Below, in pieces: positions 1 through 9,451 of a stretch of DNA of 64,000 bases. The notes below the pieces were generated by a model. The model was not told the origin of the DNA and did no database searches. It worked only from the letters and a program-made list of their open reading frames with translations. A program made the position numbers and the translations under genes. This stretch comes from Phycisphaerales bacterium (lineage in GTDB: Bacteria; Planctomycetota; Phycisphaerae; Sedimentisphaerales; Anaerobacaceae), in the NCBI GenBank assembly GCA_030602885.1, contig JAUVYV010000001.1, positions 103,189 through 167,188 of the forward strand, written 5' to 3'. Numbering within the stretch: position 1 is the first letter of the stretch; every line of letters begins with the position of its first letter.

Positions 1-1
1 G

Positions 2-463
2 AATGAGGATATTGTTGTGAACATTGATTTTGCCCCGACGTTTCTCGGTTTCGCCGGCGTCAACGCACCCTCTGACATGCAGGGCGAGAGCATTCGGTCG
101 ATTTTGAGAGGACAGACACCGAGCGACTGGCGCAAGAGCATGTACTATCATTACTATGAATACCCCGGCTGGCACATGGTCAAACGCCACTACGGCGTGC
201 GGACCGAACGATATAAACTGATGCACTTCTATTACGACATCGATGCGTGGGAGCTCTATGATTTACAAAAGGATCCGAACGAACTGAATAACGTTTACGA
301 AGATCCCGCCTATGCCGATATCATAACCGACCTGAAGGCCGAGCTGAAGCGCCTGCAGAAAAAATACGGTGACAGCGACGAGCTTGCCCGCAAGTACATT
401 CAAGAGAACCCCGAAGGAGACATGCCCGCAAACCGGCAAAAAAGAGGCCCTGCACGCAAGTGA
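2..463 (+). CDS. Sulfatase (arylsulfatase family), C-terminal part, cut by window edge
   Basis: Only the last ~150 residues of a type I sulfatase are present; the frame is open to the window edge, so the start and the catalytic Cys/Ser region lie upstream. Visible family features are the segment reading NIDFAPTFLGFAGV (the usual 'D-x-APT-x-L-x-x-AG' strand-helix after the metal-site loop), GESIRSIL, the YGVRTERYKL strand and the ELYDLQKDPNELNNV motif that closes most sulfatases. Such enzymes hydrolyse sulfate esters, often on algal or host polysaccharides, and are usually exported. The basic tail after residue ~135 is not conserved in the family as I know it. The substrate cannot be read from this fragment. 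A GH29 fucosidase lies 5 kb away, which fits use of sulfated fucose-containing glycans, but the two are not in one operon. Confidence 0.9.
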   Translation, partial: NEDIVVNIDFAPTFLGFAGVNAPSDMQGESIRSILRGQTPSDWRKSMYYHYYEYPGWHMVKRHYGVRTERYKLMHFYYDIDAWELYDLQKDPNELNNVYEDPAYADIITDLKAELKRLQKKYGDSDELARKYIQENPEGDMPANRQKRGPARK

Positions 464-495
464 GGTCCCTTTTTGAACGGCTTGTTGCTGCTGAT

Positions 496-2358
496 TTAAT
501 TTTGCGGCTGAGTTGGCGGCGGTGGCGGCATTGACGGCGGCTGATTCTGGTCCATTTGCTGCATCTGCTGTTGCTGCTGCATCTTCTGAAATACCGTCGT
601 AATCTCCGTCAGGTGCTGTTTCGGCACTGCGATATCCAGTGTGAACGTACCCTCGCCCACTCTGCCCGCAAAGGCCAGGTTGCTGTTGGTGGGGACATCC
701 GGCAAAGCCGGTATTGGTATTGGCATCGGTATAAATGCCTTGACCATCGACACGGCGCGAATAAGGTTCAGCGTGGCAAAAAAGTTTGCCTTCTCGGCGT
801 TCGGAATAAGCTTCATGGCCTCGGTGACTTCCGAGCAGACCCCGGTCGGCCCGCCCGCCTTGGCAACGTCGATAAGTTTGCGAATTGATGCGTCAGGATT
901 GCCGCCAATGGTCATCAAAAGGTTCTTATCAACGATGCCATATCTGTAATCGAAACCTTCTCCGTACATTGTATTTATCATCATAGCTTCAGGTGAATTC
1001 GCGTCGGTCATTTTCATACTAAATCTCATCTTACTGATAAGGACATCCTTGTATGTATCAATATTTGATTCAAAGCTGAAGGATTGTTTGATTCCCATCT
1101 GACTATACATGTCGCTGAAGTTGCTGTCCCATAGCGTAACTGACTGCTCAAAAAGCTCCATATATTTTTCTGTGTTCTTTAGTGCAACGACGTATTTGAC
1201 CGCAAAGGGCGGCTTGGCCTGGGCATTTGCAGAAAAACTCATGGCGGCTTTACCCGCTGTTTGCTCAGCCATCTTGACAGTGATATCCACCATCCTGGCC
1301 CAATCTTCACTGCCAATCTCCTGGCCCATCATTTGGCCGACCCACTGCATCATTTCTTTGTTGAAATTTGCCCAGGATTGCGGGTCGAAATTCGTCGCCG
1401 CATTCGCAATCATGCCGTCTTCGAGGTAGCCGAGCATTTTCTTGTCCATAGCCGGCGCTGCAGGGCCCGTGAACATCCCTGCCATTTCGCTGCCGTCCAT
1501 CGCCGTAAGAGATGCCGAGATACTCAGCACGCTCATCTGTGGATTGACCGCAACGGTGACGGACTTACTCTCGTCGAGAATGGCCTTGAACATTTTTGCC
1601 TGCATCTCTATCGCCTGGGCCGCCTTGTTGGGGTCGCCCATTGACGGAGGGCATTCGCCTGATTCTATCTTTCTCTTAAGCTCTGCCTTTTGCTCTTCCA
1701 TTGCCGCCGTCATCACAGGGCCATAGGTCTTTGCAATCTGCTCGATATCCACGTATGCCCAGATACGCTCGGCGGTGGCGGCTTTGTTTTGGGCGGCGCT
1801 GAGTTTCGATGTCAGGCCGGTCGCTGCGTCGAACTTCTTCGCCAGCGTTTTGGCATCGTCCTCGGGAGCAAACATGACTGCGTAATTGCCGATATTGAGG
1901 GTCCGGCCCTTAGGGGCCTGCATTACGGTTACCGTTGAGATTCCGTTTCCATCCGGGGCGGAGACATTGGGATTGCCATCGACGAACTGCTTATAGTCAG
2001 TGATAGGAAAGAGGAAGAAAACATTGGGTTGAGTAGAGCCGGGTTCAAGTGTCGCGCCTGCGGCAAAGTTGCCGGCCGTGTTGATGCCGGCCAGTTCCGG
2101 GCTGCCGAACAATTGCGCAAGCTGCATCCTTGCCATCATCGATATGCCAAGCGGCATAGGAGAAGCACCGGCGAGGAACTGGTCGAGCTGGCCGGCTGTG
2201 TAGTCGAAGTTGTTTATTCGAACGCAGAACAGTACATCGGCCGGTATCAGATTCAACAGTTCATCATCATTTGACTCGGCTGAGAAGGCAGGGCCGAAGG
2301 AGAACGAGAGCAGCAGAGCAGTGACGAGAATAGTCAGCGAGCGTTTTGGGTTGGACAT
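496..2358 (-). CDS. Secreted protein of unknown function with Gln/Pro-rich tail
   Basis: A 620-residue protein with a clear signal peptide (MSNPKRS, hydrophobic TILVTALLLSFSFGPAF, cleavage near AFSA/ES) and no further membrane segment. The mature part opens with LLNLIPADVLFCVRINNFD, a pattern I associate with large planctomycete secreted proteins of the DUF3352-like type, but no enzyme motif is visible. The last ~30 residues are almost only Gln, Met and Pro. The start is set by a perfect SD (AAGGAGGTG) seven bases before ATG; a longer reading from a GTG inside that SD would add three residues and is unlikely. It is convergent with the sulfatase and divergent from clpC. The function is unknown; an envelope or periplasmic role is inferred from the signal peptide only. 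Confidence 0.85.
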   Translation of the reverse strand: MSNPKRSLTILVTALLLSFSFGPAFSAESNDDELLNLIPADVLFCVRINNFDYTAGQLDQFLAGASPMPLGISMMARMQLAQLFGSPELAGINTAGNFAAGATLEPGSTQPNVFFLFPITDYKQFVDGNPNVSAPDGNGISTVTVMQAPKGRTLNIGNYAVMFAPEDDAKTLAKKFDAATGLTSKLSAAQNKAATAERIWAYVDIEQIAKTYGPVMTAAMEEQKAELKRKIESGECPPSMGDPNKAAQAIEMQAKMFKAILDESKSVTVAVNPQMSVLSISASLTAMDGSEMAGMFTGPAAPAMDKKMLGYLEDGMIANAATNFDPQSWANFNKEMMQWVGQMMGQEIGSEDWARMVDITVKMAEQTAGKAAMSFSANAQAKPPFAVKYVVALKNTEKYMELFEQSVTLWDSNFSDMYSQMGIKQSFSFESNIDTYKDVLISKMRFSMKMTDANSPEAMMINTMYGEGFDYRYGIVDKNLLMTIGGNPDASIRKLIDVAKAGGPTGVCSEVTEAMKLIPNAEKANFFATLNLIRAVSMVKAFIPMPIPIPALPDVPTNSNLAFAGRVGEGTFTLDIAVPKQHLTEITTVFQKMQQQQQMQQMDQNQPPSMPPPPPTQPQN

Positions 2359-2364
2359 AGCGGG

Positions 2365-2373
2365 CACCTCCTT
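2365..2373 (-). promoter_or_regulatory. Shine-Dalgarno site fixing the start of the secreted protein
   Basis: On the minus strand the sequence reads AAGGAGGTG, seven bases upstream of ATG at 2358. A GTG that overlaps this site gives a three-residue longer frame, so the site decides for the ATG. Confidence 0.85.
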
Positions 2374-2734
2374 AATTCATAATTTCGACAAATTATTCAC
2401 ACGCCCCCCCCCATCCTCAAGTTCGTCTTTATACCCTATAAGACGCGCATAATGCAAGAATCTTGCGCAAAAGTATTAGTTTGTTAAGAGAATTCGGCCG
2501 TTTTTGCACGGTTTTGAGTGCATTCCGCGGCGCAGGTGCTGTTTCTTGGGCCATAAATGCCGATTTGGGGCGGACAGGTAAAAAGTCTAACGGTGTTTTT
2601 GTCGATAAAACGAAGGAGTCCCGTATCGCCGGCAGGCGAAGCCCCTGAGATGAACAGAAGGGGGGTTTTCAGCATATATAGAGATTAGGCGAGCGGCTTT
2701 GAGAGCCGGGACGGGTGTTTACGGCGGCTGCGTG
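2374..2734. other. Gene-free stretch between divergent genes
   Basis: No coding frame with an SD, no RNA fold and no repeat could be supported here. The divergent arrangement of the secreted-protein gene and clpC means both promoters should lie in 2374-2868; only the clpC promoter could be identified. Confidence 0.5.
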
Positions 2735-2762
2735 TTGACAGTCTTTGGGGTTGATGTATAAT
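2735..2762 (+). promoter_or_regulatory. Sigma-70-type promoter of clpC
   Basis: TTGACA (2735-2740) and TATAAT (2757-2762) are both perfect consensus hexamers with a 16-base spacer. The expected transcript start is near 2769, giving a ~100-base leader before the clpC ATG at 2869. I see no CtsR or HrcA/CIRCE-like operator overlapping it. Confidence 0.85.
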
Positions 2763-2868
2763 GGACTTGAGCCGGTTAATGTCAATCTTGGGAGCGGAGA
2801 ATCAGAAGAGGTGGTGCCGGGATGTCGGTGATTTGGGTTGGTTTGTTGAATTAGTGTTGAGGTGACAG

Positions 2869-5391
2869 ATGTTTGAACGTTTTACGGACCGGGCACGCAA
2901 GGTAATGGCGCTGGCCAATCAGGAGGCGCAGCGATTCAACCACGAATACATAGGGACCGAGCACATCCTGTTGGGTTTGGTCAAGGAGGGCAGCGGGGTC
3001 GGTGCGACGGTGTTGAAGAATCTTGATGTGGATGTCAAGAAACTTCGGCTCGAAGTTGAGAAGATGGTCAAAAGCGGCCCGGATATGGTGACGATGGGCA
3101 AGCTGCCTCAGACGCCTCGCTCGAAGAAGGTTATCGAGTATGCGATCGAAGAGGCGCGGGCGCTTAACCACAACTATGTCGGGACGGAGCATATACTGCT
3201 TGGCCTTTTGCGCGAGACGGAGGGGATAGCGGCCCAGGTTCTGATGAATCTCGGGTTGAAGCTTGAAGACGTTCGGCAGGAGGTTTTGAATCTTCTTGGT
3301 GCGGGAGTTGACAGTGAGCCGGCGGATCTGGGAATGAAGCTGGGCCCCGCTGTGTCCGCAAAAGCGAAGAGCAAGACGCCGGCCCTGGATAGTTTCGGGC
3401 GCGACCTGACTCAACTGGCTGCGGACGATGAGCTTGACCCTGTAATCGGCAGAAAAAGAGAGATTGAGCGGCTGATTCAAATACTCTGCAGGCGTACGAA
3501 GAACAACCCCGTTCTTCTTGGGGAAGCGGGCGTCGGCAAGACCGCCATAGTGGAGGGGCTCAGCCAGCAGATAGTCAACAAGCAGGTGCCGGAGCTTTTG
3601 AAGGACAATCGCATCGTAGTGCTGGACCTGGCGATGATGGTTGCGGGGACAAAGTACCGCGGGCAGTTCGAGGAGCGCATCAAGGCCGTCATCAACGAGG
3701 TCAGACGAGCCAAGAACGTTATCTTGTTTATAGACGAGCTTCATACGCTTGTCGGAGCGGGTGGGGCCGAAGGTGCTATCGATGCGTCCAATGTGCTCAA
3801 GCCAGCCCTTGCACGAGGCGAGGTGCAGTGCATCGGTGCGACTACACTCGACGAATACAGAAAGCATATTGAAAAGGACGGGGCACTCGAGAGACGTTTT
3901 CAGACGATAATCGTGGAGCCGCCTTCCAAGGATGAGACCCTGGATATACTTCGGGGGCTGCAGGATCGTTACGAGGCGCACCACAAAGTTCGGTTCACAG
4001 AAGAGGCGATTTACCAGGCCGTCGAGCTTTCGACACGATACATAACCGGAAGGTGTCTGCCGGATAAGGCGATAGACGTGGTGGACGAGTCGGGGGCGAG
4101 GGTGCGATTGAAGAATATGACGCCTCCACCAGATCTGACCGAGCTTGAAGAGAGAATTGAGAAGATGCAGAGGGAAAAGGACGAGGCGGTCCGAAATGCC
4201 GACTATGAGCGGGCGGCGGCTTTGAGGGATGATGCGCAGCGGCGCGTGGAGGAGAAGACGCGGATTCAGAAAAAATGGTACGAGGAGAATAAAGAGGCGA
4301 CCGGCGTAGTGGATGAGGAGGTGATAGCCGAGGTTGTGAGCAATATGACGGGCGTTCCGCTGACACGACTCGAGAAGAAGGAGACTCAGCGTTTGCTGGA
4401 GCTTGAGCAAGAGCTTCACAAGACGGTGGTGTCGCAGGACGAAGCGATAACCGCCGTTGCCAAGGCGGTGCGCCGCAGCCGAAGCGGGATGAAAGACCCG
4501 AATCGTCCGATGGGCTGCTTCATATTACTTGGCCCGAGCGGTGTGGGCAAGACGCTTTTGGCTCAGGCGCTGGCGGAGTTTATGTTCAGTGACAGGAATT
4601 CTCTTATCCGGCTGGATATGAGCGAGTTTATGGAGAAGCACAATGTCAGTCGGCTGGTTGGCGCACCTCCCGGCTATGTTGGTTATGAGGAAGGTGGTCA
4701 GCTCACTGAGCGGATAAGGCGTCGACCTTATGCGGTACTGCTTCTGGATGAGATAGAGAAGGCGCATCCGGATGTCTATAATATACTGCTGCAGATAATG
4801 GATGAGGGTCGGCTGACCGACAGCTTTGGGCGGAGCATTGACTTTAAGAACGTGATTTTGATTATGACCAGCAACATCGGCGCCGAGCTTATAAAGAACA
4901 GCGGCGGTTTTGGTTTTGGCAAGAAGACAACCGAGGCGAGCTACGAGAAGATGAAGGATATGCTGCAAAAGGAGGTGGAGCGTCACTTCAGGCCTGAGTT
5001 TTTGAACAGGGTGGATGACGTTATTGTGTTCAAGTCGCTGACCAGAAAGGACCTGCAGACGATAGTGGATTACGAGCTTGCGAAGGTGTTTAAGCGTCTG
5101 ACGGAGCGCGGCTTTAAGCTCGAGCTGACCGAGCAGGCAAAGGAATTCCTTATTGATAAGGGTTACAATCCTGAGTTCGGTGCCCGACCTCTGCGAAGGG
5201 CGATTGAACATTACCTTGAGGACCCGCTCTCTGAGGCGGTGCTGCGGGGTGAGTTCAAGGGCAAGAGCTGGATAAAGGTTGATGTGCAGGATGAGGAGCA
5301 CCTTAAGCTCGAGGGTGCATCGCAGCAGGGTGCGGGTGATAGTAAGAGTAAGTCAACCAAGGAGGTGGGCGCAGCGAAAACTAAACAGTAG
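2869..5391 (+). CDS. clpC: ATP-dependent Clp protease ATP-binding subunit ClpC
   Basis: An 840-residue HSP100 unfoldase that feeds unfolded substrates to the ClpP peptidase in the cytoplasm. Domains in order: a double Clp N-repeat (about 1-145, beginning [13 protein letters not shown]), AAA1 with Walker A GEAGVGKT at 218-225 and Walker B-type LFIDELH, a middle domain with a UVR motif ([20 protein letters not shown], then [11 protein letters not shown]) that marks ClpC rather than ClpB, and AAA2 with GPSGVGKT near 555, [13 protein letters not shown] and the C-terminal D2 small domain. Length and order are normal for ClpC. The SD is GAGGTGAC before ATG. The gene is monocistronic with its own promoter and terminator; mcsA/mcsB/ctsR partners are not adjacent. 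Confidence 0.97.
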   Translation: MFERFTDRARKVMALANQEAQRFNHEYIGTEHILLGLVKEGSGVGATVLKNLDVDVKKLRLEVEKMVKSGPDMVTMGKLPQTPRSKKVIEYAIEEARALNHNYVGTEHILLGLLRETEGIAAQVLMNLGLKLEDVRQEVLNLLGAGVDSEPADLGMKLGPAVSAKAKSKTPALDSFGRDLTQLAADDELDPVIGRKREIERLIQILCRRTKNNPVLLGEAGVGKTAIVEGLSQQIVNKQVPELLKDNRIVVLDLAMMVAGTKYRGQFEERIKAVINEVRRAKNVILFIDELHTLVGAGGAEGAIDASNVLKPALARGEVQCIGATTLDEYRKHIEKDGALERRFQTIIVEPPSKDETLDILRGLQDRYEAHHKVRFTEEAIYQAVELSTRYITGRCLPDKAIDVVDESGARVRLKNMTPPPDLTELEERIEKMQREKDEAVRNADYERAAALRDDAQRRVEEKTRIQKKWYEENKEATGVVDEEVIAEVVSNMTGVPLTRLEKKETQRLLELEQELHKTVVSQDEAITAVAKAVRRSRSGMKDPNRPMGCFILLGPSGVGKTLLAQALAEFMFSDRNSLIRLDMSEFMEKHNVSRLVGAPPGYVGYEEGGQLTERIRRRPYAVLLLDEIEKAHPDVYNILLQIMDEGRLTDSFGRSIDFKNVILIMTSNIGAELIKNSGGFGFGKKTTEASYEKMKDMLQKEVERHFRPEFLNRVDDVIVFKSLTRKDLQTIVDYELAKVFKRLTERGFKLELTEQAKEFLIDKGYNPEFGARPLRRAIEHYLEDPLSEAVLRGEFKGKSWIKVDVQDEEHLKLEGASQQGAGDSKSKSTKEVGAAKTKQ

Positions 5392-5432
5392 TGCGGCGTT
5401 TTGCTGAGCGGGCATATTGGCAGGCGTTAGAG

Positions 5433-5464
5433 AGCCATCCCAGTATCCGGATGGCTTTTTTTTT
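5433..5464 (+). terminator. Rho-independent terminator after clpC
   Basis: Perfect 8-bp stem AGCCATCC/GGATGGCT with an 8-base loop, followed by an unbroken run of T. It lies 40 bases after the clpC stop and before the convergent fucosidase gene. Confidence 0.9.
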
Positions 5465-5484
5465 ATCCTGTTGGTTGTGGCGTG

Positions 5485-6900
5485 CTATTTGAGCTCGATT
5501 TCGAAGACGGTGTCGGTTTCATCAGGTAAGTTGTAGGTTTTGTATGTCGGGGCTTTTATGTTGACGAAGAAGCTGTCGGCGGAGCTGTCGCCCCACCATT
5601 GAGTGGCGACAGCTGCTCCGGTACCGGTGCTGAGCAGCTGCACCTTTTCGACTTTGTCGGCGAATCCTTTGAGGTTGATGTGGCCGATGTGGGGGTTCAT
5701 CAGGTGGGCATAAAGGAATCCTCCATTCTGAGTAAAGCGTCCCCATTCGGGTTTTGGCAGCTCGGCGGCACCGCAGTTATAGATGCTTCTGTGGTTGCCT
5801 TTCATCCACTTGCCGACTTCCTTTAGGATGCGCACCGATTCTTCCGGAATATTGCCTTTTGCATCGGGGCCTACGTTGAGCAAGAGGTTTCCGTTCTTGC
5901 TGACGCAGTTAACAAGCGTGTGGATAATCAGCCGGGGTGACTTCCATTCGTTGTCGGCGAGGTTGTATCCCCAACTGTTATTCATTGTCAGACAGGCCTC
6001 CCAGGGGATGGGTCGTCCGAGACCATCGATTCTGGGTGTGTCGGGGATTCCCTGTTCGGGGGTATCGAAGTCACCGAGTGAGGCGCCCGCGGCGAGAGTG
6101 GTAGCGCCGTCTCCGGCGAGTCGATTGTTGAGGATGATATCGGGCTGGTATTCTCTTATCATATTGACCAGGTCGGTTGCTCTCCACTTTTCGCCTCGCA
6201 TTTGGCCGTATGAGAAGTCAAGCCAGAGGATGTCGATTCGGTCGTATTCGGTGACGAGCTCTTTGACCTGGGCATGCATAAAATCTAAATATCTGTCCCA
6301 GTTGTGCTCTGCGCCCTTGAATTCGGGATTGTCTCTCATGGGGTGGTGCGGATCGCCATAGTGCGGATAATCCGGGTGATGCCAGTCGATTATCGAATAG
6401 TAAAGCCCAACCTTGAGGCCCTCGTCGTGAAAAGCATCGAGAAACTCACGAACCAAATCACGTTTTTTGTATTTATAGTCGGAAACCTTACTGTCAAACA
6501 TGCAGAAACCATCGTGATGCCTTGAGGTCATGACCGCGTATTTCATACCTGCTTCTTTGGCGAGCCTGGCCAATGCTTTCGCATCGAAATCGACGGGGTC
6601 AAATTCATCGACGAACTTCTGATATTGCTCGTTGCTCATCTTCTCGACGCTCTTGACCCATTCGCCTCTTGCAGGGATTGAGTATGCGCCGAAATGGATG
6701 AACATTCCGAAGCGTGCTTTTGTGAACCATTCGGTGCGTTTTTGCCGCTGGGCGTATGCCGAGTCGGATTGCGTGCTAATATCCGCAAAGGCCTCGGCGA
6801 GCAGCATGTTAAAGACGAGCAGCAGGCAGCAAAGGCGCATGACAGATGCGCTTGCGGGGATTACGCAGATGCTGTAAGCCGGGACGGTCTTGCTTGTCAT
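5485..6900 (-). CDS. Secreted alpha-L-fucosidase, GH29 family
   Basis: A 471-residue retaining exo-fucosidase that removes terminal alpha-L-fucose from glycans. Family features are the N-terminal ARFGMFIHFGAYSIPARGEW, MKYAVMTSRHHDGFCMF, YYSIIDWHHPDYP, and IDILWLDFSYG, whose Asp sits where the GH29 nucleophile is expected. The C-terminus ends in a small beta domain. A signal peptide lies at residues 21-40 (MRLCCLLLVFNMLLAEAFA) behind a polar leader. ATG at 6900 is preferred because the SD (AAGGAAAG) is seven bases upstream; the TTG six bases earlier touches the SD. It follows an unknown membrane-anchored gene with no real gap, so the two are probably co-transcribed. The exported location suggests glycan foraging with sulfatases. 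Confidence 0.95.
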   Translation of the reverse strand: MTSKTVPAYSICVIPASASVMRLCCLLLVFNMLLAEAFADISTQSDSAYAQRQKRTEWFTKARFGMFIHFGAYSIPARGEWVKSVEKMSNEQYQKFVDEFDPVDFDAKALARLAKEAGMKYAVMTSRHHDGFCMFDSKVSDYKYKKRDLVREFLDAFHDEGLKVGLYYSIIDWHHPDYPHYGDPHHPMRDNPEFKGAEHNWDRYLDFMHAQVKELVTEYDRIDILWLDFSYGQMRGEKWRATDLVNMIREYQPDIILNNRLAGDGATTLAAGASLGDFDTPEQGIPDTPRIDGLGRPIPWEACLTMNNSWGYNLADNEWKSPRLIIHTLVNCVSKNGNLLLNVGPDAKGNIPEESVRILKEVGKWMKGNHRSIYNCGAAELPKPEWGRFTQNGGFLYAHLMNPHIGHINLKGFADKVEKVQLLSTGTGAAVATQWWGDSSADSFFVNIKAPTYKTYNLPDETDTVFEIELK

Positions 6901-6912
6901 GTTCAACTTTCC

Positions 6913-7362
6913 TTACTCCTTTGTCATTTCGATTTCGAGCGGGCTCTGCTGGCTTGTTAGGAGTGTTTCGAAGGTTTTCTTGTCCATCCACTCGATGCGT
7001 CCGTCGAATCTGAGTACCACATATCCGCTTCGAAAGAGCAGAGAATGGTATTGCTTTCCTGCGTAGGCAAGGATTTCGTCAGGGGTGGAGTCGAGGTCAA
7101 TCCATCGAGCCCGGTAGTAGAGTTTTCCGAGACGGACACCGCCCTGCAGTTCTTTTTTGATGGCATCGACGTAGGATTCGGGCGGGACAATGCCGTTGTC
7201 TTGACGATATTTGAATATTATCTGGCCGAGGTGCTCCATCGCCCTCATTGCCTCGGAGCGATTGACCGAGTTTTTGAGCTCGACCATGGCGACAACGGCA
7301 ACTGCCGTGACGGCTATCACAATGGCGAAGTTTGTCACGATGTTTTTCTGCCGTTTATTCAT
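6913..7362 (-). CDS. Small membrane-anchored protein of unknown function
   Basis: 149 residues: a short basic N-terminus (MNKRQKN), one hydrophobic segment (about 9-28, FAIVIAVTAVAVVAMVEL) and a soluble C-terminal domain of mixed alpha/beta character with several Tyr-rich strands. The general shape (short N-terminal membrane helix, helix with polar residues, then a small globular part) recalls pseudopilin-like proteins, but the prepilin peptidase motif is missing, so I do not assign it. The stop overlaps the SD of the downstream fucosidase gene and the start lies 27 bases after the RNase H-PurN gene, so the three may form one transcript. Confidence 0.7.
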   Translation of the reverse strand: MNKRQKNIVTNFAIVIAVTAVAVVAMVELKNSVNRSEAMRAMEHLGQIIFKYRQDNGIVPPESYVDAIKKELQGGVRLGKLYYRARWIDLDSTPDEILAYAGKQYHSLLFRSGYVVLRFDGRIEWMDKKTFETLLTSQQSPLEIEMTKE

Positions 7363-7389
7363 GTCTTGGCCGGATTCACAGTTTCAGTG

Positions 7390-8448
7390 TTACGATTTAA
7401 CCTTGACCACTCCATTGCTGACGAACAGGCGGTTTTCCGCGAAGAGTCTAATGGCCTGCGGATACGCGATACATTCCTGCTCAAAGACTCTGGCGGCAAG
7501 GGTGTCGGGGTCGTCGTTGTCTTTTACGGGGCAGGTTCTCTGGATGATGATTGGGCCGGCATCGTATTCGTTGGTGCAGAAATGGACGGTGCAGCCGCTC
7601 ACTTTGCATCCGGCTTTGAGAACGGCCTCATGGACGTGGTGTCCCCACATGCCTTTGCCGCCGAAGCTCGGCAGCAGGGCGGGGTGAATGTTCATTACCT
7701 TGTTTTCGTATCGCGGGGGGATTTGCCACAGACAGAGCCAGCCACCCTGGATGACGAGGTCCACATCCGCGGCGGTCAGCTCTTCCTCGATTTGTTTGCT
7801 GAGCTCGTCGATATCGGGGTAGTCCTTCTTTCGAATGATTTTGACGTTGAGACCTGCGTTTTTTGCCCGTTCGACGCCGGTGACGGTTGAGCGTGAGCTT
7901 ATAACGATTGGGATTTCGGCGTTTAGTTTCTTCTGTTTGATATATTCAAGTATGTTCATCAGCGTAGTGCCGCCGCCGCTGATGAGGACGCCGAGTCGAA
8001 TTCGTTTCTTATTGGCTCGGGGATCCGCTTTTATTTCGATATCCCTCTGGAGATTCAATGCGCGGTTTACGAGCTCATCGGCCTGAGTGTTTTTGTCTCT
8101 GGTTACGTGTTTTACCTTCCAGTTATCGAAAGAGTCAAGCAGCTCGATGGTTTTGCCAAAGAGAGGCCTGATTTGGTCGCTTTTTACCTTGTATTGGCCG
8201 TTTATCTGTCTTACGAGCAGCTCACTGTCACTGAAGACGGTTATTGATTTGGCGGCGTTTTCTTTAGCGGCCTCGAGGGCTTTTTGCACGGCGGTATATT
8301 CAGCGACGTTGTTTGTTGTTTGACCAAGGTAGAAGGCCCTGGCCTGTAATTGCGTTCCCGCATCGTCGGTCAGGACAAACGCAGCGGCGGCAGGGCCGGG
8401 ATTTCCTCTGCTTCCGCCGTCGGTATAAGCAGTTACACTTTCAGACAA
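7390..8448 (-). CDS. Fusion of RNase HI and phosphoribosylglycinamide formyltransferase
   Basis: A two-domain cytoplasmic protein of 352 residues. Residues ~1-135 are an RNase HI: TDGGSRGNPGPAAAA, NNVAEYTAV, SDSELLVRQING and QADELVNRAL supply the D-E-D-D metal-binding set, so it should cleave RNA in RNA-DNA hybrids. From ~150 on it is PurN-like (GAR formyltransferase, 10-formyl-THF dependent step of purine synthesis): LGVLISGGGTTLMNIL, SSRSTVTGVERAKNAGL, the catalytic NIHPALLPSFGG and YDAGPIIIQ. Both halves look catalytically complete. The start at TTG 8448 is chosen for its SD (GGAGAGG five bases upstream) and because it gives a normal RNase HI N-terminus; a TTG at 8487 has no SD. It sits behind the zinc-ribbon gene, a neighbour of RNase HI in other phyla. 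Confidence 0.92.
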   Translation of the reverse strand: MSESVTAYTDGGSRGNPGPAAAAFVLTDDAGTQLQARAFYLGQTTNNVAEYTAVQKALEAAKENAAKSITVFSDSELLVRQINGQYKVKSDQIRPLFGKTIELLDSFDNWKVKHVTRDKNTQADELVNRALNLQRDIEIKADPRANKKRIRLGVLISGGGTTLMNILEYIKQKKLNAEIPIVISSRSTVTGVERAKNAGLNVKIIRKKDYPDIDELSKQIEEELTAADVDLVIQGGWLCLWQIPPRYENKVMNIHPALLPSFGGKGMWGHHVHEAVLKAGCKVSGCTVHFCTNEYDAGPIIIQRTCPVKDNDDPDTLAARVFEQECIAYPQAIRLFAENRLFVSNGVVKVKS

Positions 8449-8511
8449 GGCATCCTCTCCGGTTTCATATAACGGTTGGCAGCTCAACGAGCTTGTCGAA
8501 ACGGTCTTTTC

Positions 8512-9246
8512 TTACTCTTGTGAGCTACTCAGCACGAGTATCCGAGTGCAGTTGGGGCAGCGTATTATCTCATCTCTTGTCATCAGCAGGTTGACGGACT
8601 CGGCGGTGACGCCCATGAAGCAGCCGCCGCAGGTGTATGTGGCGGTTTTGCCTTCCTGCTGCTCGATGACGGCGAGGGCTTCACCGTCGTAGGTTTCGGC
8701 GACACGTTTGAAGGTTTCGAGGAATTCGCCCGGTATGTCTTTGGCGGCCTGGTCCCACTCGAGCTGTATTTCTTCGATTTCCTTCTCGTATTTTTCCGCT
8801 AACTGCTCTGATTCTTTCCGAATTTCTTCGAGTTTCTGTTTTTGTTCTTCTATTTGCTGCTGCATTTGCAGGCACTCGGCCTGGTCGGCTTCGATATCCT
8901 TCATCAGTTCCAGGATTTGGGTTTCGATTTTGGAGTTGTCGGCTTTTGTGGTGTTGAGCTGCGTCAGAACGGCTGCATACTCTTTGTTTGTCTTGGCTGA
9001 ATTCAGGGATGCGCGGAGCTTTGCGATTTGCTCGTCTCTGCTCTTGAGCTCAAGCTCAAGACGGTCTGACTGGATGGTTGTGAGCTGAATCTCTTCCTTT
9101 TTGGCTTCGAGGGCGTTTTGAAGAGTTCTGACCTGGTTTTCCTGAATGATGACGTTTCGCCTGCATCTGGTGAGCTTGGCCTTTGCGGCTCGCAGCCGGT
9201 TCTCAACACTTTGAAGTTTTGTCAGCCCCTGTAATACGGAACCCAT
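8512..9246 (-). CDS. Coiled-coil protein with C4 zinc ribbon (DUF164/CT398-like)
   Basis: 244 residues: a long heptad-rich coiled coil (about 10-175) ending in a zinc ribbon, TCGGCFMG followed ~20 residues later by RCPNCTRIL. This is the architecture of the DUF164 / Chlamydia CT398 (CdsZ) family, whose members are found next to RNase HI and Nif3-like genes in many bacteria; the biochemical role outside Chlamydia is not settled. SD AAGGAG stands five bases before ATG. The gene ends only 63 bases before the RNase H-PurN start, so co-transcription is likely. A partner or scaffold role in nucleic-acid metabolism is inference from neighbourhood only. Confidence 0.88.
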   Translation of the reverse strand: MGSVLQGLTKLQSVENRLRAAKAKLTRCRRNVIIQENQVRTLQNALEAKKEEIQLTTIQSDRLELELKSRDEQIAKLRASLNSAKTNKEYAAVLTQLNTTKADNSKIETQILELMKDIEADQAECLQMQQQIEEQKQKLEEIRKESEQLAEKYEKEIEEIQLEWDQAAKDIPGEFLETFKRVAETYDGEALAVIEQQEGKTATYTCGGCFMGVTAESVNLLMTRDEIIRCPNCTRILVLSSSQE

Positions 9247-9451
9247 TTACACTCCTTCGTGCCGTACATCAAATGACTAAAACCTGTAGTATGCCTTCAT
9301 TAGTACTTTGATGCAATGAAAAAGTTTGATTTTTTGTAACCGGGGTGCGTGTCGAGATTGTAGGTACTTTTTTATGCAGCTAAGGGTTTTTCTGCCATAA
9401 TTGCTCCCATCTGTTGTTGAGCCAGGTCGTTCGTAAAGCCGGCACCGGAGC
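9247..9451. other. Gene-free stretch upstream of the zinc-ribbon gene
   Basis: No frame, fold or repeat supported. It should contain the promoter of the minus-strand zinc-ribbon/RNase H-PurN operon, but I find no clear hexamer pair. Confidence 0.4.

Noticed and set aside
2851..4419. 522-codon open frame on the minus strand opposite clpC
   Set aside because: It lies entirely antisense to an unmistakable ClpC, has no SD and a composition (His/Leu/Arg-rich) typical of the reverse of a codon-biased gene.
7045..7890. 281-codon open frame on the plus strand opposite the membrane-anchored gene and PurN
   Set aside because: Shadow of two real genes on the other strand; no start signal or homology visible.
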